The position numbers and the translations under genes are program-made. Below are positions 1 to 8,436 of a DNA stretch of 64,000 bases, piece after piece. How positions within the stretch are numbered: the first letter of the stretch is position 1; every line of letters starts with the position of its first letter. Origin of the DNA: Ochrobactrum sp. CGA5. Its GTDB lineage: Bacteria > Pseudomonadota > Alphaproteobacteria > Rhizobiales > Rhizobiaceae. The notes under the pieces are model-generated. The model worked only from the letters and a program-made list of their open reading frames with translations. It was not told where the DNA came from and ran no database searches. The stretch covers positions 248,001 to 312,000 of the forward strand of contig NZ_VCIG01000005.1 in NCBI RefSeq assembly GCF_006345815.1. The letters are read 5' to 3'.

Positions 1-1392
1 CGCAACATCAATGATGCCGTTCCAGCCGCCGCCCAGTGCTTTCTGCAGGGCAACATAATTCAAAACGAGGTCCGTGCGGGCCTGACTGAGATTGGTTTCT
101 GCGCTGAGAAGGTCGCGCTGCGCGGTCAGCACATCCACGAAACTCTTGTTGCCCGCTCTGTATTGCTCCAGCGTCAGCTCGTTGATCTTCCGGCTGTTAC
201 CGACAATTTTCTGTAGTTGCGCGGTGCGCAGGCGGTTCTGGTTCAGCGATACGCTGGCATTCTCAACTTCGCTGAGCGCTGTCAAAATGGACTTTCTATA
301 GGCGATGAACGATTGGTCGCGGACCGCACGCGCGGCATCCACATCTGCATTCAATTTTCCACCCTGGAAGATCGGGACGGTCAGACTGGGACCAAAAGCC
401 CAACTGATCTTCGACAACTTTCCAAGATCGCCGAAATTGGCGCCGCCCGTATTGATGTTCCCTGTGAGGGAAACACTCGGATAGAGCAGGGCCTGCTTCT
501 GGCCGACGCTGGCATTGGAGCTTGCATAATCACGCTCTGCTGCACGGACATCAGGGCGGCTGAGCAACAGACCAGCAGGCAAACCGGCCGAAACTTTGCG
601 CGGGATCGTGGGAACCGGGCGCAACTTATCCAGAACAGTAGCCAATGCTGACGAAGACCGGCCCGTCAAAACGGACAACTGGTTCAGGTACTGGGCGTAT
701 TGAATTCGTAGTCCCGGAACCTGAGATTCAGTCGTGGCGGCTTGGGTCTCGGCGTTCAGAAGATCAACCTGAGAAATCTGCCCGGCCTCAAGCTGATTGC
801 GCGTCAGCACTACGGTCTGCCTCTGGGAAGCTGCATTGCGCTGTGCGATGGCGATATTCGCCTGCGCACCGCGCAAGTTCGCATAATTGGTGGCGATGTC
901 TCCGATCAGCGTAACGAGCGCTGCCCGCAATTGTTCATTTGCGGATTCGACACTGTAATAGGCGGCTTCGACACCGCGCTTGTTGCCGCCAAAAAGATCA
1001 AGCTCCCATGTCGTATCAAAGCCCATGCTCGAATGGTTGGACGCCATCAGATTGGGACCGTCTGAGCGCTTGTAGCTTCCCTGGCCATCCAGTTGAGGAT
1101 AGAGCCCGCCGCCTGCCGAGGTGAAGTTGGCGCGAGCCTGCCGCACTTTGGCCTTCGCAGTCGCAACATCTGGGCTGCCTGCGATTCCATCCGCGATAAG
1201 TTGATCCAGAACCGGGTCTTTCAAGCTCTTCCACCAGTCGCCAAGTTGCGGCGCACGCCTGTCAGTATTGCTGTTCCACCCAGCAGGTGTCAGCACGTTC
1301 GGCTTCTGGTAGTCGGGACCTACGGTGACGCACGCCGCCAGCAATGGCAGGATACTTCCTAAAACAGTCAGGCGGACAAGCGGTGTCGTCAA
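1..1392 (-). CDS. RND efflux outer-membrane lipoprotein, NodT/OprM family (partial)
   Basis: Outer-membrane channel of a tripartite RND-type efflux pump; the C-terminus lies beyond the left window edge. I translated it by eye from the minus strand. It starts at a TTG (1392-1390) with AGGA about 8 bases upstream and an in-frame TAG further upstream, so no earlier start fits. The N-terminus is a lipoprotein signal ending in LPLLAAC, so Cys is probably acylated. It continues with GPDYQKP and the two OEP repeats typical of the family, e.g. WELDLFGGNKRGVEAA and GPSLTVPIFQGGKLNADVDA. The membrane-fusion and pump subunits are not visible and may lie further left (upstream genes would be on the right, where none exist). 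Substrate unknown. Confidence 0.88.
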   Translation of the reverse strand, partial: MTTPLVRLTVLGSILPLLAACVTVGPDYQKPNVLTPAGWNSNTDRRAPQLGDWWKSLKDPVLDQLIADGIAGSPDVATAKAKVRQARANFTSAGGGLYPQLDGQGSYKRSDGPNLMASNHSSMGFDTTWELDLFGGNKRGVEAAYYSVESANEQLRAALVTLIGDIATNYANLRGAQANIAIAQRNAASQRQTVVLTRNQLEAGQISQVDLLNAETQAATTESQVPGLRIQYAQYLNQLSVLTGRSSSALATVLDKLRPVPTIPRKVSAGLPAGLLLSRPDVRAAERDYASSNASVGQKQALLYPSVSLTGNINTGGANFGDLGKLSKISWAFGPSLTVPIFQGGKLNADVDAARAVRDQSFIAYRKSILTALSEVENASVSLNQNRLRTAQLQKIVGNSRKINELTLEQYRAGNKSFVDVLTAQRDLLSAETNLSQARTDLVLNYVALQKALGGGWNGIIDVA

Positions 1393-1608
1393 AAAATTGG
1401 TCCTGAAATTCCGGTGCTGCTATCAAGTCAGTATTTGACCACCCCGAAAACGAGGCATCTTATACCTGCAACGGTTGTACCTGGGCATTCCAAACTCGTG
1501 GAGCATACCTTGGGTCGTACCGAGTCGCGGTTCGACAGCATATTGCCATCCATCGAATTCGAGCATCAGCGGATGAGCGAAGTCAATTGTGGCAATGCAC
1601 AAGAAATA

Positions 1609-2676
1609 TCAAGACTTGATGTGGAGCTTGTCGAGGGTCTGTTGTGGCTGACCCTTTTCGCGTTCAAGCCAGTCGGCAAGCGAATGTCGCTTTACGGCGC
1701 GTCCCCGCATGGGCTCAGCCATACACATTGAGTTGAGCACGGCTTCCTCAGTGGCTTCCACCGCTGCGCGAAACAATGTGTCGATACGGCTTTCGTTGAG
1801 CATTGCGATCTCGATTAAATCGCGCTCTTCGTCATGATCGAATGTCACAGCCGTTGAAAAGCCAACGGCAATATCGCCGCTGCCATGGCCCCAGAACGCG
1901 CCGAGACGCGCCAGCCCAGCGCCACAGCGGCGCGTTACGCGCTTGAGTTGGCGATGTTCCATCGGAACGTCGGTGGCAAGCACCAAAATGACCGATCCCT
2001 TTTCCGGCTGTGCTTCGGCCTTCGGTGAGGGTCTGCGTCCATCGGGAAGAACCAGATCACCAGCCCGACCGAAATTCGTCAGCGCCAGAACACCAAGATG
2101 ACGGGGCTCACCATCAAGTTCGAATTGGCGTGAGGAGGTACCGATGCCACCCTTGAAGCCGAAGCAGCTCATGCCGGTGCCCGCACCGACATTGCCTTCG
2201 CCCACATTGGTTCCAGCAATCTTCAAGGCTTCCTGCGCGTCAGCTTCCGTGACCACCAAGGCTTGAATATCGTTGAGCGGACCGTCATTGCACTCCAGAA
2301 CGACAGGATTGACGGTCGCTGTGGTCCGCCCGATATCGGGATTATTCGCAATCGCTTCGCGGATCAGTGCATTGGCGCAGGTTCCAACGCCAAACGTATT
2401 GGTGAGCAGGATCGGCGTTTCCAGCGTACCCAGTTCCTCGACCTGTACAAGGCCGGTACTCTTGCCAAAACCGTTGATGATATCGCAGGCCGCCAGCACC
2501 TTGCGGCGATACATGTTGCCGTCATGCGGAATGACTGCTGTCACGCCGGTATTTATGTCGCCGTTGCGTAAGGTGCGGTGCCCCACGCGCACGCCCGGCA
2601 CATCCGTTATGGCGTTGTTCTCGCCTGGCTGCATGATGCCGCAAATGATGCCGTAGTCGCGTGCCTTGCCTGTCAT
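1609..2676 (-). CDS. dmpA: P1-family (DmpA-type) self-processing aminopeptidase
   Basis: 355-residue N-terminal-nucleophile hydrolase of peptidase family S58, similar to DmpA of Ochrobactrum anthropi (L-aminopeptidase/D-amidase/D-esterase) and BapA beta-aminopeptidases. Visible family blocks are NAITDVPGVRVGH near the start, GAGTGMSCFGFKGGIGTSSR around 165-183 and GSVILVLATD around 227-236. By analogy with DmpA, autocleavage should fall between Gly227 and Ser228, freeing Ser228 as nucleophile and giving subunits of about 227 and 128 residues. A second conserved block, GHGSGDIAVGFSTA, lies at 263-276. No signal peptide is seen, so it is probably cytoplasmic. The D-amino-acid aminotransferase gene upstream on the same strand suggests a shared role in D-amino-acid or peptide scavenging, but about 300 bases separate them. 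Confidence 0.9.
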   Translation of the reverse strand: MTGKARDYGIICGIMQPGENNAITDVPGVRVGHRTLRNGDINTGVTAVIPHDGNMYRRKVLAACDIINGFGKSTGLVQVEELGTLETPILLTNTFGVGTCANALIREAIANNPDIGRTTATVNPVVLECNDGPLNDIQALVVTEADAQEALKIAGTNVGEGNVGAGTGMSCFGFKGGIGTSSRQFELDGEPRHLGVLALTNFGRAGDLVLPDGRRPSPKAEAQPEKGSVILVLATDVPMEHRQLKRVTRRCGAGLARLGAFWGHGSGDIAVGFSTAVTFDHDEERDLIEIAMLNESRIDTLFRAAVEATEEAVLNSMCMAEPMRGRAVKRHSLADWLEREKGQPQQTLDKLHIKS

Positions 2677-2983
2677 GATCGCTATTCTGTCAAGAGGGGA
2701 ACGGTCGTCACAGTTGATCGAACCCGATAGTTTATGGAAAGAACTCTTTCGTTGTAGAGGGCACGCTTTAATGGTGCCTCATGAATATCTTCTCTTACGT
2801 GATTGGCAACAGGCCGTCGATACAGTGGTCTGATTCCGACGTTTGCACCCCTCGGATATAAACGCTGAGCAAATGACAAAGTCAAAAAGACCACTATTAA
2901 TCTACTGAATATAGTGGATTTTTCGAATTTGACGTTTGAAACGAGATTTCTATCGGACGGTTATCAAGCGCAAATTCAATCCA
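2677..2983. other. Intergenic region with a weak inverted repeat
   Basis: No convincing gene. A 70-codon minus-strand frame (2682-2894) has no recognisable features. At 2899-2920 an imperfect inverted repeat (AATCTACT ... AGTGGATT) is followed on the plus strand by a T run. It may be a terminator-like hairpin or an operator upstream of the aminopeptidase gene. Confidence 0.35.
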
Positions 2984-3847
2984 CTAAAGTATCGGCTCCG
3001 CCCCCGTGCGCGCCATATCCATGTAAATCTCCTGCAAGCGACGGGTGATTGGTCCCGGCTTGCCCTCGGAGATCGCGTGATCCTGAATGCCGATAATCGG
3101 CGTCACGAAGCTTGATGCGCTCGTGAGAAATGCTTCCTTGGCGGCTTTGGCCTCATCGACCGTGAACAGGCGCTCCTCGATGCGAAGGTTCTGTTCTTCC
3201 GCGATCTTGATGACGGCGCGGCGCGTGCATCCAGGCAGGATGGCATGCGAATTTGGGCGGGTCACCAGCACATTCTCATTGGTGATGATGAACGCCGTCG
3301 ATGAACCACCCTCGGTGACGAAGCCGTCTTCAACCAGCCAGACTTCGTGGTAACCCTTGCTTTTGGCCTGCTTCTTCGCCAGCACTTGTGCGAGAAGCAT
3401 GACGGTTTTGATGTCACGACGCGCCCAGCGCGTGTCGGGTGCGACATCCACACGAACACCATTCTGGACCGATGGCGAATTGGCTAGCTTCTTGGCCTGC
3501 GTGAACATGACGAAATTCGGTTTGATGTCGTCAGCATAGACGAAATCGCGCTCGGCTTCGCCGCGCGTGACCTGCATATAGACGACGCCTTCACGGAGTT
3601 TGTTGCGCTTTATCAGCTCGATCTGTGCCGCGCGGATGGCATCGAGAGAAGCAGGTAATGGCATTCCGAGCTCCTTGACGGATCGCTCCAGACGCGCGAG
3701 GTGAAGCTCGTTATCGACAAGACGGCCATCAATCACAGCGCTGACTTCGTAAATCCCGTCACCAAAAAGAAAGCCGCGATCGAACACCGACACCTTCGCT
3801 TCGCTTTCAGCGACGAAAGCGCCGTTCAAATAAATTTCTCTGGCCAA
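2984..3847 (-). CDS. dat: D-amino-acid aminotransferase (class IV PLP enzyme)
   Basis: Transaminates D-amino acids such as D-alanine with 2-oxoglutarate, using PLP. The class IV fold is shown by VFDRGFLFGDGIYEV near the N-terminus, the KTVMLLAQVLAKKQAK segment containing the likely PLP lysine, and EGGSSTAFII for phosphate binding. I prefer the TTG start at 3847: it has GAGGA 6 to 7 bases upstream and gives about 287 residues, the usual family length. An ATG at 3886 in the same frame would add 13 residues without a good ribosome site. The gene is divergent from the LysR gene at 4130, which may regulate it. A branched-chain aminotransferase or aminodeoxychorismate lyase role is less likely given the DAAT-like sequence. 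Confidence 0.87.
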   Translation of the reverse strand: MAREIYLNGAFVAESEAKVSVFDRGFLFGDGIYEVSAVIDGRLVDNELHLARLERSVKELGMPLPASLDAIRAAQIELIKRNKLREGVVYMQVTRGEAERDFVYADDIKPNFVMFTQAKKLANSPSVQNGVRVDVAPDTRWARRDIKTVMLLAQVLAKKQAKSKGYHEVWLVEDGFVTEGGSSTAFIITNENVLVTRPNSHAILPGCTRRAVIKIAEEQNLRIEERLFTVDEAKAAKEAFLTSASSFVTPIIGIQDHAISEGKPGPITRRLQEIYMDMARTGAEPIL

Positions 3848-3978
3848 AATACGTCCTCGGACATCTAAGTGATTGGTTGCGCGCATCCGGAAATTCCGCT
3901 TTTCCCGAACGGATGTGCGTTTAAAACGCTCTGCCGTGACGGTAGGGAAAAACCTTTGGAGCTGCCAATGCTATGTTT

Positions 3979-4002
3979 TGCAATCACTATGCAGAAATTG
4001 CA
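3979..4002. promoter_or_regulatory. Inverted repeat in the DAAT-LysR divergent region
   Basis: TGCAAT at 3979-3984 and ATTGCA at 3997-4002 form a perfect dyad with a 12-base spacer between the divergent aminotransferase and LysR genes. Dyads of this size with an A/T-rich core are typical of LysR binding sites. Assignment to the adjacent LysR protein is inference. Confidence 0.4.
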
Positions 4003-4129
4003 TAAGGAGGAAGGCAGCCAGTGAGTAGGGCAGCAGGGACCGCAGACAAGGTCTCGTTCGTGCCGCTTCAAACAACCCGCTCACTTGGTATGCTGTCTGA
4101 TTGTCCTTTGCCGGAAAGGCCCCGACCCA

Positions 4130-5059
4130 ATGGAACTCAAATGGCTGGAAGACTTCATCGCGTTGGCAGCAACGTCGAGTTTCTCGCGTGCGGCTGATGC
4201 TCGTCATGTGACGCAATCCGCATTTTCCCGCCGCATCAAACAGCTTGAACTCTGGCTCGGTGTCACACTCGTCAATCGCGCGACTTTTCCTGCGGAGCTT
4301 ACCCGCGAGGGACGAACCTTCCTGCCTGTCGCACAGGATGCGGTCCGCCAGTTCTACAATACACGCAAGGCACTGCAACCGAGCCGCGAGGTTCAAAACC
4401 CTGTCCTCACATTTTCAGCGCTGCACACGCTGACGGTCACATTCTTTCCAAACTGGCTGAAACAGATTGATAATGATGTCGGTGGCATTCGTTCTCTGCT
4501 CAGCCCGGATCGCGGCGGTTTCGAGGATAATATCGCGACGCTGACAGAAGGAGAGGTTCACTTCCTCCTGACCTATGCCCATAATTCGGTGCCGATCCTG
4601 ATCGACCGCACCCAGTTTCCCTATATCGTGCTCGGTACGGAACGGCTGATGCCAGTCTCGCGCCCATCGCCGACGGGGCCAATCCTCGACCACGCCATCG
4701 CAAGCGGGGAGCCGCTGCCATATTTGAGCTATGGCGACTTTTCTTTCTTTGGTGTTGCCTTGTCGCAGAAATTTGCGGCTGGCACTGCCTTCAAGCGTCG
4801 GGTGGTTCACGAAAATACCATGTCGATCGGTCTGAAGGCCATGGCGCTTGCAGGTTGGGGCCTAGCCTGGTTGCCTGAAAGCCTCATCTATGATGAACTG
4901 CAACGCGGTGAACTCGTACCGGCTTCGGTCGACCCCTATTGGGATTTCACCGTCGAAGTCCGCATCTATCGTCATGATGCGGCGCTTCCGGCACATGCCG
5001 AAAGCTTCTGGGAATACTTGCTGGCAAAAGATCGGACAATATCCGAAAAGGGCGATTGA
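4130..5059 (+). CDS. LysR-family transcriptional regulator
   Basis: 309-residue LysR regulator. The N-terminal winged helix-turn-helix is clear: MELKWLEDFIALAATSSFSRAA, then VTQSAFSRRIKQLE. The C-terminal part is the periplasmic-binding-like effector domain. The start at 4130 is chosen because the LysR domain begins exactly there; an upstream in-frame extension to 4085 encodes an unrelated 15-residue leader. It is divergent from the D-amino-acid aminotransferase and 68 bases upstream of a co-directional MFS gene, so both are candidate targets. The effector is unknown. Confidence 0.9.
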   Translation: MELKWLEDFIALAATSSFSRAADARHVTQSAFSRRIKQLELWLGVTLVNRATFPAELTREGRTFLPVAQDAVRQFYNTRKALQPSREVQNPVLTFSALHTLTVTFFPNWLKQIDNDVGGIRSLLSPDRGGFEDNIATLTEGEVHFLLTYAHNSVPILIDRTQFPYIVLGTERLMPVSRPSPTGPILDHAIASGEPLPYLSYGDFSFFGVALSQKFAAGTAFKRRVVHENTMSIGLKAMALAGWGLAWLPESLIYDELQRGELVPASVDPYWDFTVEVRIYRHDAALPAHAESFWEYLLAKDRTISEKGD

Positions 5060-5127
5060 CAGCGGCCTATCGTCGGCGCTGTAAAATGTAGCCTATCTTC
5101 AGCCGGTAGCAGGGGACATATCGCGGC

Positions 5128-6438
5128 ATGAAAGTTACCATCGAACAGACGCTTGATCAGGCGGGTACGGGCGCATTTCAGCGTGGTCTTCTGGGTGTGT
5201 TCGGTCTTGTCTGGGCTGCCGACGCCATGCAGGTGCTCGCCGTCGGCTTTACCGGCGCTGCCATTGCAAAGACCTTCGGACTGACCATTCCACAGGCGTT
5301 GCAGACCGGCACCCTGTTTTTTCTCGGCATGTTGATTGGCGCAGCAGTGTTCGGCAGACTGGCCGATAAATATGGTCGCCGTCGCGTGCTTCTCATCACT
5401 GTCGCCTGCGATGCCGTTTTCGGACTACTCTCGGCATTCGCACCGAGTTTCGGCGTTTTGCTCGCCCTGCGCTTCATGACGGGGGTCGCTGTAGGCGGAA
5501 CATTGCCGGTCGACTATGCGATGATGGCTGAATTTCTTCCCGCCAAAAATCGCGGGCGCTGGCTTGTCATGCTCGAAGGCTTCTGGGCAGTCGGCACCGT
5601 TATCATAGCTCTTGCTGCATGGGCCACCAGCCTTGCAGGCGTAGAGGATGCCTGGCGCTATATCTTCATCGTCACCGCTGCACCAGCTCTGATCGGTATC
5701 TGGCTACGTCTCTGGGTACCGGAATCTCCGATGCATCTGTTGAAGTCAGGACGCCAGGAAGAAGCGAAATCGGTCATGAACCGCGTGCTTCGCCGCAATG
5801 GCAAACCGGAGTTGCCGCCGAAGGCCCGGCTCGAAGCCCCCTTTATGGTGACGGGGGAAAAGCTTCTTTCGCCCAATCTGCGCCAGCGAACGCTGACGAC
5901 GATGGCAATCTGGTTTCTCGTTTCGGTGTCCTATTACGGCATTTTCACCTGGATACCGGCAAAGCTCGCCGGTGACGGTTTCGGTTTCGTTCGCGGCTAT
6001 GGTTTCCTCGTTGTCGTTGCGCTCGCACAACTACCGGGTTACGCGCTCGCGGCTTATGGCGTTGAAGCATGGGGACGAAAGAAGACGCTCATCACGTTCC
6101 TGTTCATCAGCGCCGCCGCATGCGCGCTGTTTACTGTTGCCAACAGTTCGGCGGTTGTCGGAGCATCCATTCTCATCATGAGTTTTGCTCTGCTTGGTAC
6201 ATGGGGCGCGCTTTACGCTTTCACGCCGGAGCTTTATCCGACAGGCTTGCGCGCAAGCGGGATGGGAGCGGCAGGGGCGATGGCTCGCCTTGGCGGCTTG
6301 CTCGCGCCATCCGCGCTGGCGCTCGTCATCAGCCAGAGCTTTTATCTTGCAGTGGCATTATTCGCAGGACTTCTGGCGCTGGCAGGCATCATCGCCTTTT
6401 TCATCGATGTGGAAACCCGACAGAAGGCTCTGAGCTAG
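5128..6438 (+). CDS. MFS transporter
   Basis: 436-residue major facilitator protein with about 12 hydrophobic segments. The motif between helices 2 and 3 is present as GRLADKYGRRRVL (about residues 75-87). The sequence also has RFMTGVAVGGTLPVDYAMMAEFLP, which resembles the sugar/SV2-like and aromatic-acid:H+ symporter branches. It lies downstream of a LysR gene and next to an aminotransferase, so an amino-acid-derived organic acid is one possible substrate. This is weak inference. A hairpin follows at 6446-6477. Confidence 0.88.
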   Translation: MKVTIEQTLDQAGTGAFQRGLLGVFGLVWAADAMQVLAVGFTGAAIAKTFGLTIPQALQTGTLFFLGMLIGAAVFGRLADKYGRRRVLLITVACDAVFGLLSAFAPSFGVLLALRFMTGVAVGGTLPVDYAMMAEFLPAKNRGRWLVMLEGFWAVGTVIIALAAWATSLAGVEDAWRYIFIVTAAPALIGIWLRLWVPESPMHLLKSGRQEEAKSVMNRVLRRNGKPELPPKARLEAPFMVTGEKLLSPNLRQRTLTTMAIWFLVSVSYYGIFTWIPAKLAGDGFGFVRGYGFLVVVALAQLPGYALAAYGVEAWGRKKTLITFLFISAAACALFTVANSSAVVGASILIMSFALLGTWGALYAFTPELYPTGLRASGMGAAGAMARLGGLLAPSALALVISQSFYLAVALFAGLLALAGIIAFFIDVETRQKALS

Positions 6439-6445
6439 GAAAAAT

Positions 6446-6477
6446 AAGCCGGGAAGGCTCACATGGTTTCCCGGCTT
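6446..6477 (+). terminator. Hairpin after MFS gene
   Basis: AAGCCGGGAA at 6446-6455 pairs with TTCCCGGCTT at 6468-6477, a 10-bp GC-rich stem directly after the MFS stop codon. No clear T run follows, so termination is likely but not certain. Confidence 0.5.
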
Positions 6478-6592
6478 GATCTGTTATAAAAAAGTGGCCA
6501 CCACAAAATCGCCGCAAAAACAACAGTCGCTCACCACAATTGAAGGGCGGTTTCTGTCGCTTTTCCATGCCAAAAATCGCGTTTGGAGGCTG

Positions 6593-7231
6593 TCAGCGCG
6601 ATTTTCTGAATGTCAGATTAAGGCGAAACGGACCCAGTTTTTCATGCTCGTCTCGCTTTAGGGCGAGTATACCGTGATAGAAGAGACGTGACGGCCCACC
6701 CCACACGACAACGTCACCGTGATGCAGAAGGTACTTTTTAATCGGATCGGTTCGCTTCAACCCGCCGAACTGGAAAGTCGCGGGCAGACCGAGCGACACC
6801 GAAACAATCGGATTCTTGAAATCCCGCTCGTCCTTATCCTGATGCAATGAAAGTTTCGCGCCCGGTTCATAACGATTGATGAGGCAGGCATCTGGCTCGA
6901 AATCAGAATAACCGGCTTCACGGGCAGCCGTTCGGGCAAGCGTGCTAAACACATCCGGCATCGCCGGCCAAGGCAGACCAGTCTCCGGGTCGTCTGCGCT
7001 GTAGCGATAGCCGGTACGGTCGGTGACCCATCCAAAATTCCCGCAATTCGTCATCGCAACCGACATGCGATACCCGCCGGGAGTGGTCATATGCCGAAAA
7101 GGTGCGACAGCGGAAACATCCGTCACAGCCTTCAGAACAGCATCATCTCCGGGAAGCGCGAAGGCACGCAGAAGAATGGCTCCGGGCGCCATAACTTCAC
7201 GTGGTTCAATCTGGTCGAAAAGATCTCTCAT
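6593..7231 (-). CDS. alkB: AlkB-type alpha-ketoglutarate-dependent dioxygenase
   Basis: 212-residue Fe(II)/2-oxoglutarate dioxygenase that repairs alkylated DNA bases such as 1-methyladenine and 3-methylcytosine by oxidative demethylation. All core residues are visible: the HxD iron ligands H130 and D132 (HQDKDERDF), the third ligand H186 (FYHGI), and the 2-oxoglutarate arginines R203 and R209 (RLNLTFRKSR). Numbering lies within one residue of E. coli AlkB, which supports the start. It is monocistronic and convergent with the MFS gene. No Ada box was identified. Confidence 0.95.
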   Translation of the reverse strand: MRDLFDQIEPREVMAPGAILLRAFALPGDDAVLKAVTDVSAVAPFRHMTTPGGYRMSVAMTNCGNFGWVTDRTGYRYSADDPETGLPWPAMPDVFSTLARTAAREAGYSDFEPDACLINRYEPGAKLSLHQDKDERDFKNPIVSVSLGLPATFQFGGLKRTDPIKKYLLHHGDVVVWGGPSRLFYHGILALKRDEHEKLGPFRLNLTFRKSR

Positions 7232-7566
7232 GCTACCCTTTTAGCATGAGTTTGAAAGGGTGCCTCCCGAAACCTGCTTTCAAAGCTAAGCCAATTCGGG
7301 TTTTCAAAGTTTGAGCCGAATCAGCCCGGACAGCGACGTTTTTCCACGCTCTGAAAGCTCATCCCAAGAGGATAAACTTCACTTGATACGCACCTTCAAG
7401 AGAGACGTTACAAGACCAGAACCCACTTTTGTATATATATGTATAGACAACTTATAAAAAAGGTGGTCCTATAGTAGGGAGACCACAAAAAATTGCTAAA
7501 CATTAGGGTCAGAACAAGTAGAAGTTCGGGCGACACTATTGTTTTGCCAAAGGTCCGCAGGGGAAC
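7232..7566. other. Intergenic promoter region upstream of the SDR/ABC operon
   Basis: No gene is seen in these 335 bases. The region holds an AT-rich imperfect palindrome (7429-7450, listed separately) and an inverted repeat GTGGTC ... GACCAC (7463-7486). On the minus strand that repeat is followed by a T run. The SDR operon promoter should lie here. Confidence 0.5.
7429..7450. promoter_or_regulatory. Candidate HutC/GntR operator
   Basis: A 22-bp imperfect palindrome starting TTGTATATAT and ending GTATAGACAA, matching its reverse complement at 18 of 22 positions. It contains a TGTA...TACA-like core as reported for HutC-type repressors. The operon it precedes ends with a HutC-type GntR gene (14946-15716), so autoregulation of the operon is plausible. 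Confidence 0.45.
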
Positions 7567-8343
7567 ATGATGCAGGTTTTATCGCTTTTCGACCTTAGCG
7601 GGCGTAAAGCGCTGGTTACCGGTGCAAGCCGGGGACTGGGACAGGCTATCGCCGAAGCACTTGCCTCGGCTGGTGCCGACGTTGCCATTACAGCGCGCAG
7701 GTCCGACGATCTCTCAGAAACGGCGTCCCGTATCGCTGCCCATGGCCGCGCTTCTGTAACTCTTTCGCTTGATGTGCGGGATGTTGCGGCCTGTGGCACC
7801 GCCGTCACCCAGGCGACGGAAGCGCTCGGTGGCCTTGATATTCTTGTCAACAATGCTGGTTACGAAGAAATCCGTCCCTCGCTTGATGTGGACGAGGCGC
7901 TGTGGGATCGTATCGTAGCGACCAATCTCAAAGGCGCATTCTTCTGTGCGCAAGCCGCTGCCCGCCACATGACGGAGAGCGGGAAAGGCGGGGCGATCAT
8001 CAATCTGTGCTCGCTCACTTCCTATGTCGGCGTGCCGACCGCCGCGCCCTACGGCTCTTCCAAGTCTGGCCTCGTGGGCATGACCCATGCTCTGGCGACC
8101 GAATGGGCACCATCCGGCATCCGCGTCAACGGCATTGCGCCGGGCTATTTCCGCACGGCCATGACCGATGTGTTCTACGAGAATGAAGACTGGCAGAAGG
8201 CAATGCTGGGCAAAATTCCGCAGGGGCGTTTTGGTGTGATGGAAGATGTTGCAGGGGCCGTGGTATTTCTGGCAAGCGCCGCATCGTCCTATGTCACGGG
8301 GCAGGTTATCCCGATTGACGGCGGCTATCTCGCATCAATCTGA
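7567..8343 (+). CDS. Short-chain dehydrogenase/reductase
   Basis: 258-residue classical SDR that oxidises or reduces an alcohol/ketone with NAD(P). The cofactor motif TGASRGLG is near residues 18-25, the NNAG segment (VNNAGYE) near 95, and the catalytic YxxxK as YGSSK near 161-165. The ending [10 protein letters not shown] is typical of gluconate 5-dehydrogenase-like and other FabG-like SDRs. A second ATG three bases on has slightly better spacing to AGGGG. It is the first gene of a probable operon with an ABC importer, a HisD paralogue and a zinc dehydrogenase, and so probably acts on the imported substrate. Confidence 0.9.
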   Translation: MMQVLSLFDLSGRKALVTGASRGLGQAIAEALASAGADVAITARRSDDLSETASRIAAHGRASVTLSLDVRDVAACGTAVTQATEALGGLDILVNNAGYEEIRPSLDVDEALWDRIVATNLKGAFFCAQAAARHMTESGKGGAIINLCSLTSYVGVPTAAPYGSSKSGLVGMTHALATEWAPSGIRVNGIAPGYFRTAMTDVFYENEDWQKAMLGKIPQGRFGVMEDVAGAVVFLASAASSYVTGQVIPIDGGYLASI

Positions 8344-8436
8344 TATTCTCAAGAGAAACATCAGCAGATTGCGAAATAGGATTGAAATAACTTCATAAAG
8401 CACCTTCCAGTGCTTTGACTGAAATGGGAAACAGCG

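Noticed and set aside
2682-2894. 70-codon minus-strand frame upstream of the aminopeptidase
   Set aside because: No motif, no ribosome site, and it covers the likely promoter region.
7463-7486. Minus-strand terminator (GTGGTC/GACCAC with T run)
   Set aside because: No minus-strand gene ends there; a regulatory dyad or chance repeat is as likely, so it is only mentioned within the intergenic entry.
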